Assembly: GCA_030434245.1 (NCBI GenBank)
Contig: JAUISX010000001.1
Span: 1-64,000, forward strand
DNA length: 64,000 nt
Direction: 5' to 3'
Source of the DNA: Porphyromonadaceae bacterium W3.11
Lineage (GTDB): Bacteria > Bacteroidota > Bacteroidia > Bacteroidales > Porphyromonadaceae
Shown piece after piece: positions 58,954-64,000 of the stretch. A program made the position numbers and the translations under genes. Numbering within the stretch: the first letter of the stretch is position 1; every line of letters begins with the position of its first letter. Under the pieces are notes generated by a model. It had not been told where the DNA came from, searched no databases, and saw nothing but the letters and a program-made list of their open reading frames with translations.

Positions 58954-59610
58954 TTATTTTTTTGTCCTTCGCCTCACGTTAATCTTCCTCGACTTATTAT
59001 TCGAGTTATGGTTATTGTGATTGTTTGGTCCGTTTGAGGAAAACCCAAACATCTCCTTCTCATCGGGTAGATTACAGGTCATCTCATCAAGGTAGATCTC
59101 TCCCTTTGATAGCTCAAAAAGGTCAGCAAAAATTTTAGAGTTAGCTACACTCTCATTATTCCACTGCATGTAATTCCTTTTCATCTGAAGTGCTGTCAAC
59201 TTAGCCAGCTGATCCCTTTTTTCTTCATCGGTTTCGGCTAAAGTAGCAGCTATCATTCGCTCAATGGTATGACCGTAATGGCGATAGCTAGGCTTTTTTT
59301 GATGGTCATTATCCAAATGCCGCTCTAGCTTCTCCTCATATTCTTCTCGGGTCGTTACCTGGACTGGGAAGTCTATATCTAGCTTAAAGTCAGACATGAT
59401 ATGAAGGTGATCCCAAAGCACTTGCCAATAATCCTCACGTTCCTTTTGTTTATTGGAAAAAAAGCTCATGGTCTGGATGATGACTTCAGCACATTTCTGC
59501 CGCTCTGCTCTATCTTCGATTGTAAGGCAGTAATCCACCATGTTCTGAACATGTCTCCCATATTCTGGAAGTATTAAGGGCTTCACCTTGGTATTATAAC
59601 TATATTTCAT
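58954..59610 (-). CDS. DUF4290 protein
   Basis: A 218-residue, mostly helical, charged protein with no signal peptide or membrane segment. YNTKVKPLILPEYGRHVQNM near the start and KRNYMQWNNESVANSKIF further on match the Bacteroidota family DUF4290. The tail is Asn- and Lys/Arg-rich (NNHNNHNSNNKSRKINVRRR), which suggests RNA or DNA binding. Function is unknown. It sits between pgi (13 bp) and murA (12 bp), an arrangement I associate with Bacteroidota. Confidence 0.85.
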   Translation of the reverse strand: MKYSYNTKVKPLILPEYGRHVQNMVDYCLTIEDRAERQKCAEVIIQTMSFFSNKQKEREDYWQVLWDHLHIMSDFKLDIDFPVQVTTREEYEEKLERHLDNDHQKKPSYRHYGHTIERMIAATLAETDEEKRDQLAKLTALQMKRNYMQWNNESVANSKIFADLFELSKGEIYLDEMTCNLPDEKEMFGFSSNGPNNHNNHNSNNKSRKINVRRRTKK

Positions 59611-59623
59611 CTTTTATCTATTC

Positions 59624-60982
59624 TTACTTTATTTCATTGAGTCTTCTCTTAATATCAATCGAGGCTTTCTCAAACCCCGGTTTATCCAAAAGAGCAAACA
59701 TATTTTTCTTATAGGCTTCTACACCAGGTTGATCAAAAGGATTCACATCATTAAGGTATCCTGCTATGGCTACTCCCTTTTCAAAAAAGTAGAAGAGCTG
59801 CCCAATATAATATTCATTCAGTAGAGGCATTGATATATGCATGTTAGGAACATTGCCATCTAAATGAGCTAATAAGGTCCCTTTTTCAGCCATTTTATTG
59901 ACAAAGTCTACTCGCTTTCCAGCAATAAAGTTAAGACCATCAAGATTTAGTTCGTCTTGGGGAATTATGACCTCATGCTTTGGCTCGTCTATGCTAATGA
60001 CGGTCTCGAATATAATTCGCTCACCATCCTGTATCCATTGTCCCATTGAGTGCAGGTCAGTTGTAAAGTTTACACCCGTAGGGAATATTCCTTTGCTATC
60101 CTTACCCTCACTTTCTCCATACAACTGCTTCCACCATTCTGTGATATAGTGCATTTTAGGATGATAGTTAGCTAAGATTTCTATTTTCTTACCTTCACTG
60201 TATAGAGCTAATCGAGCAGCAGCATACTTTTCAGCACTATTGGCTTCGCTGTCACCATCGTATGTGAGCTCCTGCTCCATTTCTTTCGCTCCTTGCACCA
60301 ATGCCTTGATGTCAAATCCAGCCACGGCAATGGGTAATAGACCCACTGGAGTAAGAACACTAAAACGACCACCAACGTCATCAGGAATAACATAGGTCTT
60401 GTAACCTTGCTTATCAGCCAAAGTACGAAGAGCTCCCTTACTAGCATCCGTAATAGCAACGATATGCTTTTGGGCAAAATCATCGCCCTCTTGTTGCTCA
60501 AGCATATTTCGTAACAAGCGGAATGCTATAGCTGGCTCAGTAGTTGTACCACTCTTAGAGATATTGATGAGTCCAAATTTGCGTCCCTTGAGTAACTGCA
60601 TCAATTCGTATAGATAGTCTTCAGAGATATGATTCCCAGCATATAAGACCCGAGCGTCTCCCTCTAATGGCTTATGGTCAGAAAAGGTGTCCTTTAGGGC
60701 CTCTATCACTGCCTTCGTCCCTAGGTAAGATCCTCCGATGCCTATAGCGACTACAAAATCGCAATCCTTACGCAATAGATCTGCTGTAGCTTGAATATCC
60801 TCTAAGAATGTATCTGTGATAGATGATGGTAGATTAACCCATCCTAAGAAGTCATTACCTTTGCCCTCCTTAGAGTGAACCAAATGGTTGCACTTCTTGG
60901 CTTCTAATAAGAGTTGTTCATATTGCTTTCTAACCTTATCCTCTCTAAGAGCATTATCTACGTTAATTGATATCTTCTTCAT
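59624..60982 (-). CDS. pgi: Glucose-6-phosphate isomerase
   Basis: A 452-residue enzyme interconverting glucose 6-phosphate and fructose 6-phosphate. Family signatures are [53 protein letters not shown] and SLMGQW-like [10 protein letters not shown]. It belongs to the shorter bacterial type (about 450 residues; E. coli has 549). The ATG at 60982 gives [15 protein letters not shown]. It follows gpsA by 44 bp in the same operon. Confidence 0.94.
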   Translation of the reverse strand: MKKISINVDNALREDKVRKQYEQLLLEAKKCNHLVHSKEGKGNDFLGWVNLPSSITDTFLEDIQATADLLRKDCDFVVAIGIGGSYLGTKAVIEALKDTFSDHKPLEGDARVLYAGNHISEDYLYELMQLLKGRKFGLINISKSGTTTEPAIAFRLLRNMLEQQEGDDFAQKHIVAITDASKGALRTLADKQGYKTYVIPDDVGGRFSVLTPVGLLPIAVAGFDIKALVQGAKEMEQELTYDGDSEANSAEKYAAARLALYSEGKKIEILANYHPKMHYITEWWKQLYGESEGKDSKGIFPTGVNFTTDLHSMGQWIQDGERIIFETVISIDEPKHEVIIPQDELNLDGLNFIAGKRVDFVNKMAEKGTLLAHLDGNVPNMHISMPLLNEYYIGQLFYFFEKGVAIAGYLNDVNPFDQPGVEAYKKNMFALLDKPGFEKASIDIKRRLNEIK

Positions 60983-61026
60983 TGATTTTATTTTTGACTG
61001 ATATGATTTTTATAAACACCAGATTA

Positions 61027-62055
61027 TTATATGAGTTTCTTACTCAGTTCAGCAAAACTATCTATAGCACTAGCACGCTCGTATAAAACCATGTAGATAG
61101 TCTCTGCTATAGGCAAATCGACTTTATATTTCTTATTAACTTCGTAGATACACTTGGCACCATAATAGCCTTCAGAAATCATCTCCATTTCGCTCTGAGC
61201 TTGTTTGACCGAATAACCTTTTCCCAAAAGCGTTCCAAAAGTACGATTCCTACTATAGCGTGAGTATGCTGTTACCAATAGGTCTCCTAGATAGACATGG
61301 TCGGTGATATTTCTATTCTTTTTGAGTGCTTTTTTAAGAAAACGCTGCATCTCGTCAGCAGCATTTGCCAATAGCACTGCCTGAAAATTATCGCCAAGTC
61401 GTAACCCTTGAGAAATACCAGCTGCGATAGCGTAAATATTCTTAAGCACACTCCCATACTCAATCCCTGCTACATCATTACTAACCTTACAGAAGACAAA
61501 CTCATTGGTCATTACCTCTTTTATTTTCTGTGCTTTCTCAATATCTTCACAAGCAACAGTCAGATACGATAGCCTATCAAGAGCCACCTCTTCTGCATGG
61601 GTAGGCCCGCTAATTACACCTATCTGATCGATAGGCATACCATACTGCTCTTGGAGAAACTCAGAAATGATCATGTAATCATCAGTGATAATCCCCTTAA
61701 CAGCATTTAGGATAAACTTATCCGCTAAACTATTTTCTTTGGTCTTCTCTAAGATATTCTTAATATATGGAGAGGGAGTTACCAAAATTAACGTATCGGA
61801 TGCTTCGATAATTGATGGGATGTCATTATAAAAATTGATACGATCAGTATCAAACATCTGCGAGGTCAGATAGGACGGATTATGTCCAAAACGCTTGAAT
61901 TGGCGAACAGTCTCACCAAATCTAAAGTACCAATTAATAGACTCTTCATGAGCTAGGACGATCTTAGCAAGAGCTGTTCCCCAGCTCCCACTACCTATGA
62001 TCCCAATTCTTCCAGGAGACCATGCCTGGTCCATCTCCTCTTTATTCGTCTTCAT
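61027..62055 (-). CDS. gpsA: Glycerol-3-phosphate dehydrogenase [NAD(P)+]
   Basis: A 342-residue enzyme that reduces dihydroxyacetone phosphate to sn-glycerol 3-phosphate, the backbone of phospholipids. The Rossmann motif [15 protein letters not shown] is at the N-terminus, [12 protein letters not shown] and [13 protein letters not shown] carry substrate residues, and [21 protein letters not shown] is the family block with the catalytic Lys. It overlaps lysS by 14 nt, so the two are co-translated. Confidence 0.94.
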   Translation of the reverse strand: MKTNKEEMDQAWSPGRIGIIGSGSWGTALAKIVLAHEESINWYFRFGETVRQFKRFGHNPSYLTSQMFDTDRINFYNDIPSIIEASDTLILVTPSPYIKNILEKTKENSLADKFILNAVKGIITDDYMIISEFLQEQYGMPIDQIGVISGPTHAEEVALDRLSYLTVACEDIEKAQKIKEVMTNEFVFCKVSNDVAGIEYGSVLKNIYAIAAGISQGLRLGDNFQAVLLANAADEMQRFLKKALKKNRNITDHVYLGDLLVTAYSRYSRNRTFGTLLGKGYSVKQAQSEMEMISEGYYGAKCIYEVNKKYKVDLPIAETIYMVLYERASAIDSFAELSKKLI

Positions 62056-63577
62056 TTTTATTACTCTGCTTTACCTCGGGCTTCATTTGTGGGAATAATA
62101 GGACCTCCTGAATGCTCTCCTGTCCTGTAAGAAGCATTACGAAACGATCCATCCCAATACCCATACCACTTGTAGGTGGCATACCATACTCAAGAGCTCT
62201 GACGAAGTCTTGGTCTATAAACATAGCTTCATCATCACCTTTCTCGGAGAGTCTCACCTGCTCTTGGAAACGCTCTAATTGATCTATAGGATCATTAAGC
62301 TCAGAATATGCATTCAGCAATTCCTTGCCATTGACCATCAATTCAAAACGCTCTGTAATACCAGGCTCCACTCTGTGCATCTTAGTTAGCGGAGACATCT
62401 CAACAGGGTAGTCAATGATGTAGGTAGGCTGGATATAGTTCTTTTCACACTTTTCACCGAATATTTCATCTATCAGCTTACCTTTCCCCATGGTCTTGTC
62501 CACAGGTATATCCATCTTTTTACAAGCCTCAAATAGCTCTTCTTCGCTCTTGCCGTAGATATCAAAGCCAGTGTACTCTAGGATGGCATCTCTCATCGTT
62601 ACTCTAGGGTAAGGAGCCTTGAAGTCTATTTCAGTATTACCAATCTTTGTTTTAGTAGAGCCATTAACCTCAATAGCAACATACTCAAGCATTTGCTCTG
62701 TCATCTCCATCATCCACTTATAGTCTGTGTAGGCCACATAAACTTCCATGGCTGTGAATTCAGGATTATGAGTTCGGTCCATACCTTCATTTCTGAAGTT
62801 TTTGCTAAACTCATACACGCCATCAAAACCGCCCACAATAAGCCTTTTAAGGTAGAGCTCATTTGCGATTCTTAAATATAAAGGAATATCCAGTGCATTG
62901 TGATGAGTGATAAATGGTCTCGCTGCTGCACCGCCAGGAATACCCTGAAGAATAGGAGTCTCTACCTCTAGATAACCACGATTATCAAGGAAGTCTCTCA
63001 TTGCCTTGAAGGTCTTAGTCCTTTTCTTGAAAATCTCACGTTTCTCAGGATTAACTACAAGGTCCACATATCTCATCCTATATCTCTGCTCAGGATCAGT
63101 AAACGCATCATATGCGACACCATCCTTCATCTTAACAATAGGAAGAGGACGAAGTGACTTCGTAAGTATAGTCAATTCCTGAACGTGAATAGATATTTCT
63201 CCCATCTTTGTGCGGAAGACAAACCCCTTGACACCGATAATGTCACCAATATCCAGAAGTTTCTTAAAGACTGTATTGTACAGTGTTTTATCCTCTCCTG
63301 GTGCTATATCATCTCTAGTGACATATAGCTGGATTCTCCCGGTGGTATCCTGCAATTCACAGAATGCAGCTTTTCCCATGATTCGACGTGTCATGATACG
63401 GCCTGCCACAGTCACTTCCCTCTGTGGAGCATCGTCCTCAAAGGTCTTTTTAATTTCTTCTGCGTGTGCGGTTACCTTATATTCTGCTGCAGGATATGGA
63501 TTTATCCCCAGTTCTCTTAGTTTATTTAAACTCTCTCGACGAAGTAATTCCTGTTCGCTTAGTACTCTGGTACTCAT
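62042..63577 (-). CDS. lysS: Lysine--tRNA ligase (class II)
   Basis: A 511-residue class II LysRS. The N-terminal OB-fold anticodon-binding domain (about 60-165) has [15 protein letters not shown]. The catalytic core shows motif 2, [20 protein letters not shown], and motif 3, [21 protein letters not shown]. Length is close to E. coli LysS. It is the first gene of the minus-strand operon that runs to rimM at 57091. The ATG at 63577 gives [16 protein letters not shown]. Confidence 0.96.
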   Translation of the reverse strand: MSTRVLSEQELLRRESLNKLRELGINPYPAAEYKVTAHAEEIKKTFEDDAPQREVTVAGRIMTRRIMGKAAFCELQDTTGRIQLYVTRDDIAPGEDKTLYNTVFKKLLDIGDIIGVKGFVFRTKMGEISIHVQELTILTKSLRPLPIVKMKDGVAYDAFTDPEQRYRMRYVDLVVNPEKREIFKKRTKTFKAMRDFLDNRGYLEVETPILQGIPGGAAARPFITHHNALDIPLYLRIANELYLKRLIVGGFDGVYEFSKNFRNEGMDRTHNPEFTAMEVYVAYTDYKWMMEMTEQMLEYVAIEVNGSTKTKIGNTEIDFKAPYPRVTMRDAILEYTGFDIYGKSEEELFEACKKMDIPVDKTMGKGKLIDEIFGEKCEKNYIQPTYIIDYPVEMSPLTKMHRVEPGITERFELMVNGKELLNAYSELNDPIDQLERFQEQVRLSEKGDDEAMFIDQDFVRALEYGMPPTSGMGIGMDRFVMLLTGQESIQEVLLFPQMKPEVKQSNKNEDE

Positions 63578-64000
63578 TCTTTTTTATCAAAATATTGTAA
63601 GTATGCCCAAAAGGGGAGGCATCCAAGTCTATTGAATACTCCCAAAATATCTTTGTACAAACTTACCAAAAAAAGGGGAGTTAATTCCCTGAATAGACGA
63701 CAGGCGAACCATACTCTGGATTTTTTGAAAGAAATAGGGTGATGTTTTTAAATTTTCATCAATAATCCTTCTTTAATATATGAATGTTGGGAGAGCAGTT
63801 CCCTACGTATAATGTGTGGGTATGTGTAGCATGATAGTCTCCTATAAGAACAATTTTTTTTCCTATAGGAGACTTTTCGTTTTCTTACAACTATTTTTCC
63901 TCCAAACTATTAGCTTTAAACATAGATACCTCCTATTAAGATCGACGTACTTTGCCTATCCGTTGTTTTTAATGTAGGGAGCACATGAGGGATTCTTTTA
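63578..64000. other. Upstream region of lysS with a 10-bp inverted repeat
   Basis: No gene is visible to the window edge. GTCTCCTATA (63837-63846) and TATAGGAGAC (63864-63873) form a perfect 10-bp stem around a 17-nt loop with a T-run, followed by TTTTCG. It looks like a terminator of a gene beyond the window or a regulatory hairpin. The TCCTAT core recurs at 20142-20215 and 46545-46560. Confidence 0.5.

Noticed and set aside
1-64000. tRNA or rRNA genes
   Set aside because: No sequence with a convincing tRNA cloverleaf or rRNA match was seen on either strand, although this cannot be excluded without a dedicated scan.

Overview
The window looks like chromosome of a Bacteroidota bacterium, most likely a Porphyromonas or close relative. 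The reasons are the Bacteroidota-type promoters (TTTG, 19-20 bp, TAnnTTTG), Bacteroidota-specific families (DUF3098, DUF4290, NigD-like lipoprotein, long PurM-like protein), a tryptophanase, and a Cas12a whose rebuilt length (about 1260 aa) and motifs resemble Porphyromonas Cas12a as I remember it. Genus is inference; no rRNA or tRNA gene is visible.

Left end (1-9160): the tail of an integrative conjugative element: a DUF4099/DUF3945 protein cut by the window edge, topoisomerase III and a 1992-aa methylase/helicase. It looks GC-richer than what follows. An AT-rich cargo-like operon comes next (9449-11950): an AbiEi-like winged-helix protein, an AbiEii-like nucleotidyltransferase and a metallophosphoesterase, with overlapping genes behind a near-perfect Bacteroidota promoter. 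On the other strand (11959-15035) is a replication/excision module: XRE repressor, HTH protein, primase/RepA-like helicase and a second HTH protein. ATTGCAA repeats and a perfect 20-bp inverted repeat lie upstream of it. No integrase, relaxase or att site was found.

15036-17930 is accessory sequence: a broken double-glycine-leader peptide gene, two small membrane proteins (one CPBP-like, a possible immunity protein) and a 389-bp MITE-like element carrying a transposase remnant.

17932-39604 is mostly housekeeping: efp and prfB (with its programmed +1 frameshift); the operon ftsX-DUF3098-uppP-truB-queA-folK-ruvX-def-TPR; a ferredoxin; tnaA; pheT-yebC-mfd; an ECF sigma factor with a two-membrane anti-sigma/outer-membrane fusion; and a NigD-like lipoprotein.

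39801-46384 is a type V-A CRISPR-Cas locus: cas12a, cas4, cas1, cas2, a leader and 12 repeats with 11 spacers. The adaptation genes and array look intact, but cas12a carries one extra A in a short A-run that splits it after about residue 288. The cas operon and the array have the same promoter architecture. An IS1182-type element sits about 200 bp past the array.

49130-64000 holds an NADP-type secondary alcohol dehydrogenase with a strong Shine-Dalgarno sequence (probably acquired), a C69 dipeptidase, mgtE, the mlaD-purM-like-prfA operon, and on the minus strand the operon lysS-gpsA-pgi-DUF4290-murA-rimM. MurA has Asp in place of the fosfomycin-target Cys.
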